A stretch of DNA of 64,000 nucleotides from positions 8,119,623 to 8,183,622 of the forward strand of contig NZ_CP090063.1 of NCBI RefSeq assembly GCF_021391495.1, in the 5' to 3' direction. The notes below the pieces were generated by a model. It searched no databases. It had not been told where the DNA came from and was given only the letters and a program-made list of their open reading frames with translations. Positions 16,149 through 24,689 of the stretch are shown in pieces (the first letter of the stretch is position 1; each line of letters starts with the position of its first letter). The DNA comes from Amycolatopsis acidiphila (GTDB taxonomy: Bacteria; Actinomycetota; Actinomycetes; Mycobacteriales; Pseudonocardiaceae). A program made the translations under genes and the position numbers.

Positions 16149-17504
16149 ATGGGCGACATGGGTAATCCCGCGATGACGGGGATGACCATCGGCACCGTGA
16201 TCATGCCCGGTGCCGGGACGGTCATCGGCGCGGCGACCGGTGGGCTGGTCGGGCTGTTCTCCGGGCCGGACGCGCAGCAGCAGTCCGCCAACGTCGGCGG
16301 CCGGACGATCGACGCGCGCCAGATCTGGGAGCAGATCCACGGCGGCAACTCCGACTCCCTGCACCAGGGTGCCTCGGCGGCCACCAGCCTCCAGTCCGTG
16401 CACGACGACCGCGCCGGCCAGATCGACGAGATCAACAAGGCCATGGACGCCGCCTGGCAGGGCGACGCCTCGATGCAGGTGCAGGCCGGGGCGCACCCGC
16501 TCGGGGTGTGGCTGCGCGACTCCGCCAGCAACCTGCAGAAGAGCGGCAGCTACCTGACCAGCCAGGGCGAGGCCTTCGACAGCGCGCACGGCAAGGTGCA
16601 GGAGATCGCCTCGACGCCGCCGCACGCCGGGTTCATGGACCACATGAACCCGTTCAGCGACAAAGACGACGAGATCAACAAGTACAACGAGCAGGGCCAG
16701 ACGAACGTGCAGGCGTTCCAGGCCTATTACCAGGCCAGCGCGCAGAACGCGGCCGGGATGCCGCAGTACAGCGCCTGGCAGGGCAACAACTTCTCCGAGG
16801 GCAAGGACAAGAACGACCACAGCAAGGACCCGACCGACCACACGAGCACCCTGCCCACCCAACCCGGCGGCAACTACCCACCCGCCAACATCGGCACCCC
16901 TCCCGGTATCGGTAACGACGGGAAGCTTTCGCAGTACGGCACGCACCTGCCCGGCACGGGCGACGGGAACGGCAGCGGGAACGGCAGCGGCCAGGACGGC
17001 AATCAGACCGGCTACCCGGGCTTGGACGACCTCGGCACGAAGACGCCGAACTGGAACGACGGCACCACGGCCGCCGGGTACACCCCCAGCACATCGGGCA
17101 CCGATCTCGGCAGCAGCAGTGGCTTCGGCCCCGCCGGCTCCGGTTACGGCGGGCTGGGCGGCGGCCTCGGCAGCGGATCCGGCTCGGGCTCCGGTGGGTC
17201 CGGCGCGGGCGGCGCCGGGGCGCTCGGCGGCTTCGGTCCCGGCGGTTCGGGTTCGCTGGGCGCAGGTGCCAGCACCGGCGCCGGCGGAGCCACGGGCGCG
17301 GGCGCGGGTCGCGGTGGGGTCGGCGCGGGTGCTGCCGGTGCGGCCGGCCGGTCCGGGACCTCCGGCATGGGCGGGATGGGCCGTGGTGGCCAGGGCAAGG
17401 GTGGCGACGACGACGAGCACCAGACGAAGTACCTGGTCAGCGAGGACCCCAACGAGCTGTTCGGCACCGACGAGCTCACGGCGCCACCGGTGATCGGCGA
17501 GTGA
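16149..17504 (+). CDS. PPE-like / WXG-type ESX substrate with Gly-rich tail
   Basis: This is a 451-residue protein. The N-terminus has a Gly/Met/Ala-rich hydrophobic stretch. A helical domain (about residues 45-190) contains the W-x-G turn AAWQGDAS between two long helices, as in WXG100/PPE folds. The rest is low-complexity: Asn/Gly/Asp-rich, then (G,S,A)-rich repeats, ending in an acidic C-terminus (EDPNELFGTDEL). Followed 1 bp later by espG, whose product is the expected cytosolic chaperone for PPE-type substrates. It is likely exported by a type VII system; no ESX core genes are in this window. Confidence 0.72.
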   Translation: MGDMGNPAMTGMTIGTVIMPGAGTVIGAATGGLVGLFSGPDAQQQSANVGGRTIDARQIWEQIHGGNSDSLHQGASAATSLQSVHDDRAGQIDEINKAMDAAWQGDASMQVQAGAHPLGVWLRDSASNLQKSGSYLTSQGEAFDSAHGKVQEIASTPPHAGFMDHMNPFSDKDDEINKYNEQGQTNVQAFQAYYQASAQNAAGMPQYSAWQGNNFSEGKDKNDHSKDPTDHTSTLPTQPGGNYPPANIGTPPGIGNDGKLSQYGTHLPGTGDGNGSGNGSGQDGNQTGYPGLDDLGTKTPNWNDGTTAAGYTPSTSGTDLGSSSGFGPAGSGYGGLGGGLGSGSGSGSGGSGAGGAGALGGFGPGGSGSLGAGASTGAGGATGAGAGRGGVGAGAAGAAGRSGTSGMGGMGRGGQGKGGDDDEHQTKYLVSEDPNELFGTDELTAPPVIGE

Positions 17505-17505
17505 A

Positions 17506-18288
17506 GTGCTGACAACTCCGATCAAGCTCGCCACCCCGATCTTGCTCAACCTGATCCGGCGCCGGGGCGGCGAGCCGCATCCGACGCTGTCGAGCATGCC
17601 CACCTGGCACGACGAGGACGCTCAGCGCACCGTCGACCAGGAGGTCAACTCGCTGCTCACGCAGTACGGGCTGATGGGGGCGCGCGGGATGGACCGCGGC
17701 CTGCTCAACGCGATCGAGTCGATCTCGCGCCCGCAGGTCGAGTTCTACGGCTGGTTCGAGGGCCAGTTCCCCGGTGCGCCGGGGAACTTCGCCGTGCTCG
17801 CGGGCAGTGGCGCCGGTGGCGCGTTCGTGCTCGTGCGGGTCATCGGCGAGGAGTCGGTCATCCTCGCCCCGGAGCGGCCGGAAGAGCTGCTGTCCGGGTT
17901 CGTGAACCAGATCCCGGTGGCGCGGCCGGCGGCTGGCCAGCCACTGGTCACCACCAAGGCCGAGTTCCAGGCGGGCCGGGACGCGGTCGCCGACGGCGAG
18001 TACAGCGTGCTGCGCTCGGGCCGGGACGCGCCGCCGGCGCCTGCCAAGGAGATGAAGCGGATCATGGAAGCGCCCCGCACGGGTGCCGGCACGTTGTACG
18101 TCGCCGCGCGCACCCGCAGTGGCAGCAGGCGCCGATGTGAACGGCCGCTGAACTTCGTGGACACGGTGGAAGGCCGCTGGCTGATGGAGGAACGACCGGG
18201 CCGTGGTGACGCTCTGGTGGTCTTCACGCCCGCATCGCCGCAGGTCCTCGGCGAGCGGTTACGGAACGCACAGAGCGCACTCGGCTGA
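17506..18288 (+). CDS. espG: EspG family ESX secretion-associated protein
   Basis: This is a 260-residue protein resembling EspG (cytosolic chaperone of PE-PPE pairs in mycobacteria). Features that fit are QVEFYGWFEG, the beta-rich middle (FAVLAGSGAGGAFVLVRVIG), PEELLSGFVNQIP and a C-terminal basic beta-hairpin segment with VAARTRSGSRRRCERPLNFV. GTG 17506 lies one base after the PPE-like stop, so the genes are coupled. EspG holds its PE-PPE pair soluble and delivers it to the EccC ATPase. Partner assignment to the upstream gene is inferred from position. Confidence 0.8.
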   Translation: MLTTPIKLATPILLNLIRRRGGEPHPTLSSMPTWHDEDAQRTVDQEVNSLLTQYGLMGARGMDRGLLNAIESISRPQVEFYGWFEGQFPGAPGNFAVLAGSGAGGAFVLVRVIGEESVILAPERPEELLSGFVNQIPVARPAAGQPLVTTKAEFQAGRDAVADGEYSVLRSGRDAPPAPAKEMKRIMEAPRTGAGTLYVAARTRSGSRRRCERPLNFVDTVEGRWLMEERPGRGDALVVFTPASPQVLGERLRNAQSALG

Positions 18289-18345
18289 CAGCGGGTCGCA
18301 CCACTCACACAGCCCAACAGGCTGACGACCTACCCTCCGTAGTTT

Positions 18346-18580
18346 TCATCCACAGGTCCGTGCGTACCTTCGGGTTGCTCGTGGGTACGACACGCCGAGC
18401 GCAGGTACTGCCGCGACACGCCGAGGACTTTTCCGCAATGTTTTCCACAACTTGCCCACAGGGTTTGACCTGCAGATTTGCCTGACGGGGCAGTTTTTGT
18501 CCCCAGGTTGTACACAGCTTGCCCCGAGCTTGTGATTGGTTCAGCCCACCCTTCCACAGTTTGTCCACAGGGTGTCCCCA
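18346..18580 (+). promoter_or_regulatory. Phased DnaA-box-like array upstream of dnaB
   Basis: In this 454-bp gene-free gap, eight 9-mers resemble the actinobacterial DnaA box TTGTCCACA, all in one orientation. They are TCATCCACA 18346, TTTTCCACA 18441, TTGCCCACA 18452, TTGTCCCCA 18497, TTGTACACA 18508, CCTTCCACA 18550, TTGTCCACA 18561 (perfect) and GTGTCCCCA 18572. Starts within groups are exactly 11 bp apart (18441/18452; 18497/18508; 18550/18561/18572), leaving 2-bp spacers. Such head-to-tail spacing is known from DnaA-oligomerisation arrays in oriC. Weak matches at 18519 and 18530 keep the same phase. Confidence 0.65.
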
Positions 18581-18742
18581 GTCGATCAACAGGCGAGTTT
18601 GCGTTGGTCCTTCCGGGCGATCTAGCGTGCGCCGCGAAGTGGTAGCGCGCAGTGCGCGACACGCCCGCCGAGAGGGCGGGCGACGGGCCGGAGATCCGGC
18701 ATAATCGAACTGGTGTTCGCCTGACGAGGAGGTGTCCGCGCG

Positions 18743-20146
18743 GTGGCGCTGACGGACGACCGCGGTCCCGCCTACTCATCGGACCCGGGGCCGGAGGATC
18801 CCGGTTCCCGGCGAGGTGAGTTCGACCGGCAGCCGCCCCAGGACGTGGCGGCCGAGCAGTCGGTGCTGGGCGGCATGCTGCTGTCGAAGGACGCGATCGC
18901 GGACGTCGTCGAGGCGCTGCGCCCCGGTGACTTCTACCTGCCGAAGCACCAGGCGGTCTACGACTGCGTCCTCGACCTCTACGGCCGCGGCGAGCCGGCG
19001 GACCCGATCACCGTGTCGGCCGAGCTGGAGCGGCGCGGCGAGCTCGCGCGCGTCGGGGGCGCCCCGTACCTGCACACGCTGATCGCGACGGTGCCGACGG
19101 CGGCCAACGCCGGGTACTACGCCGAGATCGTCGCCGAGAAGGCGATCCTGCGGCGGCTGGTCGAGGCCGGCACCCGGATCGTGCAGTACGGCTACGGCGC
19201 GGCCAACGAGGGCGCCGAGATCAACGAGGTGGTCGACCGCGCGCAGGCCGCCATCTACGAGGTCACGGAGCGGCGGACCAGCGAGGACTACGTCGCGTTG
19301 GAGGAGCTGCTCCAGCCGACCATGGACGAGATCGACGCGATCGCGTCCCGCGGCGGCACCGCGCAGGGTGTGCCCACCGGGTTCATGGACCTCGACGAGG
19401 TGACCAACGGCCTGCACCCGGGTCAGATGATCATCGTCGCGGCCCGGCCAGGTGTCGGTAAGTCGACATTGGGGCTGGACTTCGCACGCTCCTGCTCGAT
19501 CAAGCACGGCATGTCCAGCGTCATCTTCTCGCTGGAGATGAGCCGCATCGAGATCGTCATGCGCATGCTCTCGGCCGAGGCCCGCATCCGCCTCGCCGAC
19601 ATGCGTGGTGGCCGCATGTCCGACGACGACTGGACGCGGCTCGCCCGGCGGATGAGCGAGATCAGCGAGGCGCCGCTGTTCATCGACGACTCGCCGAACA
19701 TGACCATGATGGAGATCCGCGCGAAGGCCCGGCGGCTCAAGCAGCGCAACGACCTCAAGCTCGTGGTCGTCGACTACATGCAGCTGATGACCTCGGGCAA
19801 GCGCGTCGAGTCGCGGCAGCAGGAGGTCTCGGAGTTCTCGCGGCAGCTGAAGCTGCTGGCCAAGGAGCTCGAGGTGCCGGTGGTCGCGATCAGCCAGCTG
19901 AACCGTGGTCCCGAGCAGCGCACGGACAAGCGGCCGATGCTGTCGGACCTGCGTGAGTCCGGCTCGCTGGAGCAGGACGCCGACATGGTGCTGCTGATCA
20001 ACCGTCCCGACGCCTGGGAGCGGGACGACCCGCGCGCGGGCGAGGCGGACCTGATCCTGGCGAAGCACCGTGCGGGTCCCACCAGCACGATCGTCGTCGC
20101 GCACCAGCTGCACTACAGCCGGTTCGCCGACCTCGCGCAGGGCTGA
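18743..20146 (+). CDS. dnaB: Replicative DNA helicase DnaB
   Basis: This is a 467-residue hexameric 5'-3' helicase. GTG 18743 follows an AGGAGG SD. The N-terminal domain starts at PPQDVAAEQSVLGGMLLS (about residues 30-50). The RecA-like domain has Walker A ARPGVGKST (K240), Walker B VVVDYMQLM and the arginine-finger region RAGPTSTIVV. There is no intein, unlike many mycobacterial dnaB genes. The gene is preceded by the DnaA-box-like array, which suggests DnaA influence on its expression or on a local replication function. Confidence 0.97.
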   Translation: MALTDDRGPAYSSDPGPEDPGSRRGEFDRQPPQDVAAEQSVLGGMLLSKDAIADVVEALRPGDFYLPKHQAVYDCVLDLYGRGEPADPITVSAELERRGELARVGGAPYLHTLIATVPTAANAGYYAEIVAEKAILRRLVEAGTRIVQYGYGAANEGAEINEVVDRAQAAIYEVTERRTSEDYVALEELLQPTMDEIDAIASRGGTAQGVPTGFMDLDEVTNGLHPGQMIIVAARPGVGKSTLGLDFARSCSIKHGMSSVIFSLEMSRIEIVMRMLSAEARIRLADMRGGRMSDDDWTRLARRMSEISEAPLFIDDSPNMTMMEIRAKARRLKQRNDLKLVVVDYMQLMTSGKRVESRQQEVSEFSRQLKLLAKELEVPVVAISQLNRGPEQRTDKRPMLSDLRESGSLEQDADMVLLINRPDAWERDDPRAGEADLILAKHRAGPTSTIVVAHQLHYSRFADLAQG

Positions 20147-20147
20147 G

Positions 20148-20540
20148 TCAGGGCACCGCGAGCCCGCAACGGCGCAGGCTTTCCTCGACGCGGAGCCGTT
20201 CGACCTCCCGCTCCACGCCGTCGGGCACGGTATCGAGCCAGTGCTGCTCGCCGACGGCGTGGCAGGCCTGCGCGAGCAACGTGTCGTAGGCCTGGTTCGT
20301 CGCGCGACGGCGCACCACCGGGGCGTTGTCGGGCAACCGTTCGAGCGCGCGGTGCACCCGGCGGAGATCCGCGGCGAGCCGTTCGATGGGCGGCCCGTCG
20401 GGCGGCGGCAGGCGGCGCCGGCGGAGGTACTCGCCTGCCGAGTCGATGAGCCGGGGCACCTTGGCGGACAGCCAGAACATGGCGGGCGGCACGATGCACA
20501 CCGCCGCGTAGCCGAGCACGTTCCCGATGGGGACCGCCAT
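20148..20540 (-). CDS. Small membrane-anchored hypothetical protein
   Basis: This is a 130-residue protein starting at ATG 20540. It has a single N-terminal membrane helix (GNVLGYAAVCIVPPAMFWLS, residues 6-25) followed by a charged, helical, probably cytosolic region (RRVHRALERLP; GVEREVERLRVEESL). There is no recognised domain. It is convergent with dnaB, 1 bp between stop codons. SD is weak. Frame usage and composition look coding, but the function is unknown. Confidence 0.65.
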   Translation of the reverse strand: MAVPIGNVLGYAAVCIVPPAMFWLSAKVPRLIDSAGEYLRRRRLPPPDGPPIERLAADLRRVHRALERLPDNAPVVRRRATNQAYDTLLAQACHAVGEQHWLDTVPDGVEREVERLRVEESLRRCGLAVP

Positions 20541-20639
20541 GACTGAGGATAGGCGCCGCCGCCCCCGCCCTCGCCACACTTGACCGATCTCGCTCGCGCG
20601 GAATATCGCAGCCGCCCGCGGCGTAACACAGACTAGTTG

Positions 20640-20651
20640 TTGAACTTTCAA
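20640..20651. promoter_or_regulatory. TTGAA-N2-TTCAA dyad upstream of the dioxygenase
   Basis: TTGAA (20640-20644) and TTCAA (20647-20651) form a short dyad within an AT-rich stretch, immediately 5' of the AGGAGG SD of the dioxygenase gene. Position fits an operator or promoter element. No regulator gene is adjacent, so its binder is unknown. Confidence 0.35.
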
Positions 20652-20666
20652 ACGTAGGAGGCTGCG

Positions 20667-21443
20667 ATGAGTGCGACCCCGGTGCTCTACCTGAGCCATG
20701 GCGCGCCGCCGCTCGCCGACGACACCACCTGGACCCGCCAGCTCGCGGACTGGTCGGCCGAGCTGCCCAGGCCGAAGGCGATCCTGGTCGTGTCGGCGCA
20801 CTGGGAGGAAGCCCCGCTGACGCTGGGCGCCACCACGACCGTGCCGCTGGTCTACGACTTCTGGGGTTTCCCCCGGCACTACTACCAGGTGACCTACCCG
20901 GCACCCGGCGCGCCCGAACTCGCCGCGAAGGTGCGCAAGCTGCTGCACGGTCCGGGCACCCCGGTGCACGACGCGCCCGACCGCGGACTGGACCACGGCG
21001 CCTACGTGCCGCTCGTGGAGATGTACCCGGACGCGGACGTCCCGGTGCTGCAGCTGTCGATGCCCTCACTCGACCCGCGTGAGCTGTTCGAGCTGGGCCG
21101 GAAGCTCGAGCCGTTGCGCCACGAAGGCGTGCTGATCATGGGCAGCGGCTTCTTCACCCACAACCTGTCCGCGATGCAACAGGTCGACGGCACCGACGGC
21201 AGACCACCGCAGTGGTCCGCCGAGTTCGACCACTGGGGCGAGGAGATGCTGCGCACCGGAAACGTGGACGCGCTGCTGGACTTCCAGCGCAAGGCTCCCG
21301 CGGCCGCGCTCGCGCATCCGCGCATCGAGCACTTCGCGCCGCTGTTCGTCGCCCTCGGCGCCGGTGCCGGCGACGCCGAGCCCGAGACCGTGATCGACGG
21401 TTACTGGTACGGCCTCGCGAAGCGGTCGGTGCAGCTGGGCTGA
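20667..21443 (+). CDS. Class III extradiol (4,5-DOPA type) dioxygenase
   Basis: This is a 258-residue member of the DODA/YgiD family of metal-dependent ring-cleavage dioxygenases. Expected metal ligands are H11 (LSHGAPP), H45 (SAHWE) and H165 (FFTHNLS); H110 (GLDHGAY) is the conserved catalytic histidine. ATG 20667 has a perfect AGGAGG. Family members cleave catechol-type rings; the physiological substrate in actinomycetes is generally not known. It is monocistronic: its own promoter region upstream and a strong terminator downstream. Confidence 0.9.
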   Translation: MSATPVLYLSHGAPPLADDTTWTRQLADWSAELPRPKAILVVSAHWEEAPLTLGATTTVPLVYDFWGFPRHYYQVTYPAPGAPELAAKVRKLLHGPGTPVHDAPDRGLDHGAYVPLVEMYPDADVPVLQLSMPSLDPRELFELGRKLEPLRHEGVLIMGSGFFTHNLSAMQQVDGTDGRPPQWSAEFDHWGEEMLRTGNVDALLDFQRKAPAAALAHPRIEHFAPLFVALGAGAGDAEPETVIDGYWYGLAKRSVQLG

Positions 21444-21457
21444 CCGCGGGCGCGGAA

Positions 21458-21491
21458 GCGGGCCCGGGAGCGTCGTTGCTCCCGGGCCCGC
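21458..21491. terminator. Bidirectional terminator between convergent genes
   Basis: GCGGGCCCGGGAGC (21458-21471) pairs perfectly with GCTCCCGGGCCCGC (21478-21491), loop of 6 nt. It lies midway between the stop codons of the dioxygenase and the chaplin-like repeat protein and can serve both strands. Confidence 0.85.
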
Positions 21492-21512
21492 GTTCACTTC
21501 AGGCCGCGGAGA

Positions 21513-24500
21513 TCAGCCCTGGATGTGCATCCCCTTGCCGCCGGCCAGGTCGGTGACCTTGGACAGCACGGCGGTCGGGTTGGCCTGGTCCAGGCTGGGC
21601 AGCGCGGGCAGCTGCCCGGTCGGCAGCTGGGCCTGCGGCAGCGCGCCACCGATGTTGGTCGGCAGCACGTCCGAACCGGTCAGCGCGCTCGCGCCGGGGG
21701 CCAGCGGCAGCTGCGGCAGCACCGCGGTCACCGCCTCCGCACCCGGCACCGACGACAGCGAGGGCGCCCCGCCGGCCACCGGCAGGACCTGCGCGATCTC
21801 GGTCAGGTCGGTCCGCTCGGACCGCTTCTGCACCGGCAGGCTCTTCAGCGACGGCAGCTTGGGCAGGTTCGTCGCCGACAGCTCCGAGGTGGTGACCGGC
21901 AGGTCGAACTGCGGCTCGTGGTTCGCCACCGCGATGTCCGTGACGTTGCTGGTGGTCGAGCTCACGACGGCGACCAGACCGGCCGGGATGTCGAAGACCT
22001 GCGCCACCACGCCGATCGGGACCTGCTTGTTCAGCCCCGACAGCGCCTGCTGCGGACCGGCGGTGGTGTCGGTGCCACCCACGGTGCCGACCGTGGTGTT
22101 GTCCGCGACCGCGTGTGCGACCCCACCGAGCGAAGCGGCGACGCCGAACACCTGGGCCACCGCGGCCACCGGCAGGTCGAAGATGTCGCCGGACAGCGCG
22201 CCACCGACACCGGAGGTGGTGATGTCGCCACCGGAGTTGGTCTCGGTGCTGTTGATCCCGGTGCCACGCGCGGTGCCGATCAGGCTGGCCGCGTCGCCGA
22301 ACACCTGCGCGACGGGCATCAGCTGGGCGCTGACCACGTCACCGGCGATCGAACCGCCGTCGCCGTTGGTGGCCGAGTCGCCACCGGCGCTGGACGCGAC
22401 GTCGTTGGTGGCGTCGCCGTGGGCCACGCCGCCCCAGACCGCGCCGAGGCCGAACACCGAAGCGGCGGCACCGGCAGGCACCTGCACGATGTTGCCGGCG
22501 ATCGAGCCGCCCGCACCGGTCGCGGTGGCGTCGCCACCGGCCGTCGAGTCGGTCAGGTTGTCGCTCTCGCCGAACCCGTTGCCGATCCACGAGCCGCCGA
22601 TGCCGTGCAGCTGCGCGGGCAGCGAGACCGGAACCTCGCCGAGGTTGCCGGCCAGGAAGCCTTCCTTGCCGTCGGCGTTGAGGTCGCCGCCCGCGGTCGA
22701 CGTGGTGTCGGTCGTGGCGGTGCCGTGGCCCTGGCCGATCCAGGCGCCCCCGATGCCGAACGCCTGCACCGGCGCCGAGATCGGCGCCGCGATCAGGTTC
22801 GAGCTGCCGGCGCCGTGGTCGTCCTGGGTGTTGCCGCCGCCGCCCGCGGTGATGTCCTTGGTCTCGCCGGCGGTGCCGCTGCCCTGGCCGATCCACGAGC
22901 CGCCCACGCCGAAGACCTCGGCGGGCAGAGCCACCGGGACCTGCACGACGTTGCCGGAGCCGGACGACTCGTTGCCCTGGCTGCCGTTGTAGCCACCGGC
23001 GGTGACCTTCTTGTTCTCGGTCGCCGAACCGGACGCGTTGCCGATCCAGGAACCGCCGACGCCGAACACCTCGGCGGTGCCGGCAGGCTGCGCGTGGACG
23101 CTGTTGCCACCGAGGAAGCTGCCGTTGCCGTTGGTGTAGGTGCCGCCGCCCGACGTCGCGTCGACGTCGTTCTCGCAACCGGTCGCGTGCGCGTTGCCGA
23201 TCCAGGTGCCGCCGACGCAGAACACCTCGGCGGGGATGGCGGCCGGCGCGTCGACGATGTTGCCCGACCCGGCCGCACCGCGGCCCGCGGTCGAGGAGAA
23301 GCCGCCGGCGGTCGCGCTGGTGCCGATGACGTTCGCGGCGCGCTCGACCTCCGTGCCCGCGGCCGAGTTGCCGATCCAGGCCGCGGCGTTGCCGACGACC
23401 GTGGCGGGCACGGCGCCCTGCGGCTGCACGATGTTGCCGGCGAGGAACGAGTCGTCGCCGTGGGTCTGGATGTAGCTCGGGATGCCGTGCAGGCCCGGAG
23501 TGGTGTCCCCGGCGGTCGCGTCCGAGGTTTCGCTGCCGGTTGCGTCGGCGTCGCCGCCCCAGGAGACGGCGTTGTTCGAGGCCTTCACCGGAAGGGCGAC
23601 CGGCACGGCGGCCACGTTGCCGGTGCCCGCACCCTTCGACCCCTCGGTGACGATCCAGCCGCCGGAGGTGGCGTCGCTGTTGCCGTCGAAGTCGGTCTCG
23701 GCGTGGCCGAGGAACCAGCCGAGCGCGTTGCCCGAAACCTGCACCGGGGTGGCGCCCTGCGGGCTGACCACGTTGCCGGCCACGCCGCCGTTCGTGCCAT
23801 CGGTCTGGACGTCACCGGTGGTGGCCGCGGACTGCGCCGCACTGCCGGCGGTCTTGCCGCTGCCGACGAGGCCGAGCGCGTTGCCCGAGATCTGCACCGG
23901 CAGGGCCCAGTCGAGGTTCACCACGTTGCCGGCGAAGCCGCCGCCCGCACCGTTGGTGTGCACGTCGGTGTTGTGCCCGTAGGTCTGCGTCTCGTCGGAG
24001 TCGACGGTCGCGTTGCCCAGCACACCCACCGCGTTGCCGGTGATCTGGATCGGCAGCGCGAGGTTGCCGACCACCTTGTTGCCCATGAAGGGGTCACCGG
24101 TCGACTCGACGGTCGACTCGCTGACCTGGTCGGCGCGCTTGCCGGCGGCGTGGCCGAGCGACTGGCCGATCGTGCTGGCCGCACCGGTGACCTTGGCGGT
24201 GGCACCGTTCGCCGCGCTGATCGCGGGGGCCGCCGACTTGAACGCCTCGGTCTTGCTCACCGGGGCGAGCGCGCCGTTGAGCTTGTCGGTGACCGGCTTG
24301 GTGCTGATCTCCTTGTGCACATCCGGCAGGTTGACCTGCTTGCCGAGCGACCCGACCGCGTTCTTCGAGATGTCGACCGGAATGCTCGCGTTGACGTCCA
24401 GTGGCCCGGCCGGAGCGTCCGGGTTGACGTTCTCGTCGGCAGACGCGATGCCAGTACCCAGCATCAGCAGGCCACCCGTGACCAGCGCGGTTTGAATTCC

Positions 24501-24521
24501 ACGCTTTGCCCAGGTCTGCAT
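21513..24521 (-). CDS. Giant secreted chaplin-like repeat protein
   Basis: This is a 1002-residue secreted protein. ATG 24521 has an AAGGAG SD; the open frame upstream is not used. The signal peptide is residues 1-28 (AKRGIQTALVTGGLLMLGTG, cleavage near ASA-DE). A linker with one degenerate repeat (near residue 44) follows. Residues 147-859 hold about 14 imperfect repeats of about 51 residues with the core G-N-x-V-x-x-P-x-x-x-P-x-x-V-x-G-x-x-x-x-W-I-G. The last 140 residues are Leu/Pro-rich. The core resembles the chaplin domain (hydrophobic surface proteins of Streptomyces). There is no sorting motif or membrane anchor. It is likely a self-assembling surface or matrix protein; this function is inferred. 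Confidence 0.8.
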   Translation of the reverse strand: MQTWAKRGIQTALVTGGLLMLGTGIASADENVNPDAPAGPLDVNASIPVDISKNAVGSLGKQVNLPDVHKEISTKPVTDKLNGALAPVSKTEAFKSAAPAISAANGATAKVTGAASTIGQSLGHAAGKRADQVSESTVESTGDPFMGNKVVGNLALPIQITGNAVGVLGNATVDSDETQTYGHNTDVHTNGAGGGFAGNVVNLDWALPVQISGNALGLVGSGKTAGSAAQSAATTGDVQTDGTNGGVAGNVVSPQGATPVQVSGNALGWFLGHAETDFDGNSDATSGGWIVTEGSKGAGTGNVAAVPVALPVKASNNAVSWGGDADATGSETSDATAGDTTPGLHGIPSYIQTHGDDSFLAGNIVQPQGAVPATVVGNAAAWIGNSAAGTEVERAANVIGTSATAGGFSSTAGRGAAGSGNIVDAPAAIPAEVFCVGGTWIGNAHATGCENDVDATSGGGTYTNGNGSFLGGNSVHAQPAGTAEVFGVGGSWIGNASGSATENKKVTAGGYNGSQGNESSGSGNVVQVPVALPAEVFGVGGSWIGQGSGTAGETKDITAGGGGNTQDDHGAGSSNLIAAPISAPVQAFGIGGAWIGQGHGTATTDTTSTAGGDLNADGKEGFLAGNLGEVPVSLPAQLHGIGGSWIGNGFGESDNLTDSTAGGDATATGAGGSIAGNIVQVPAGAAASVFGLGAVWGGVAHGDATNDVASSAGGDSATNGDGGSIAGDVVSAQLMPVAQVFGDAASLIGTARGTGINSTETNSGGDITTSGVGGALSGDIFDLPVAAVAQVFGVAASLGGVAHAVADNTTVGTVGGTDTTAGPQQALSGLNKQVPIGVVAQVFDIPAGLVAVVSSTTSNVTDIAVANHEPQFDLPVTTSELSATNLPKLPSLKSLPVQKRSERTDLTEIAQVLPVAGGAPSLSSVPGAEAVTAVLPQLPLAPGASALTGSDVLPTNIGGALPQAQLPTGQLPALPSLDQANPTAVLSKVTDLAGGKGMHIQG
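21945..24083 (-). repeat. About 14 tandem chaplin-like repeats (coding)
   Basis: Repeats begin at about residues 147, 197, 248, 300, 361, 419, 471 and then every 51 residues to 859; the fourteenth is truncated and degenerate. Each has a conserved hydrophobic half (G-N-x-V to W-I-G) and a variable Gly/Thr/Ser/Asp half ending T-x-G-G-x-x-x-x-G. Repeats 7 to 10 are the most alike, and repeats 12-14 have drifted. Only repeat 6 has cysteines, at residues 435 and 449. Confidence 0.8.
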
Positions 24522-24689
24522 TGAGAATTTCTCCTTTTCCTTGGGTTCCCTTGCGGGGCTTGTGGGGTGGGTGAAGTCACCCGGGTTCGCGAAAAGAGGT
24601 TCGCGAGGACAAGCGGGGGTGCAGGGAACGCGCAGCCGGGCGGAAGAAGGCACGGCGAACAGGGCGCGTCCAGCTACCCCGTGCGCAGA

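Noticed and set aside
21525..24524. Open frame of 999 codons opposite the chaplin-like gene
   Set aside because: Stop-free because the sense gene is GC-rich and repetitive; it has no start signal or recognisable protein features.
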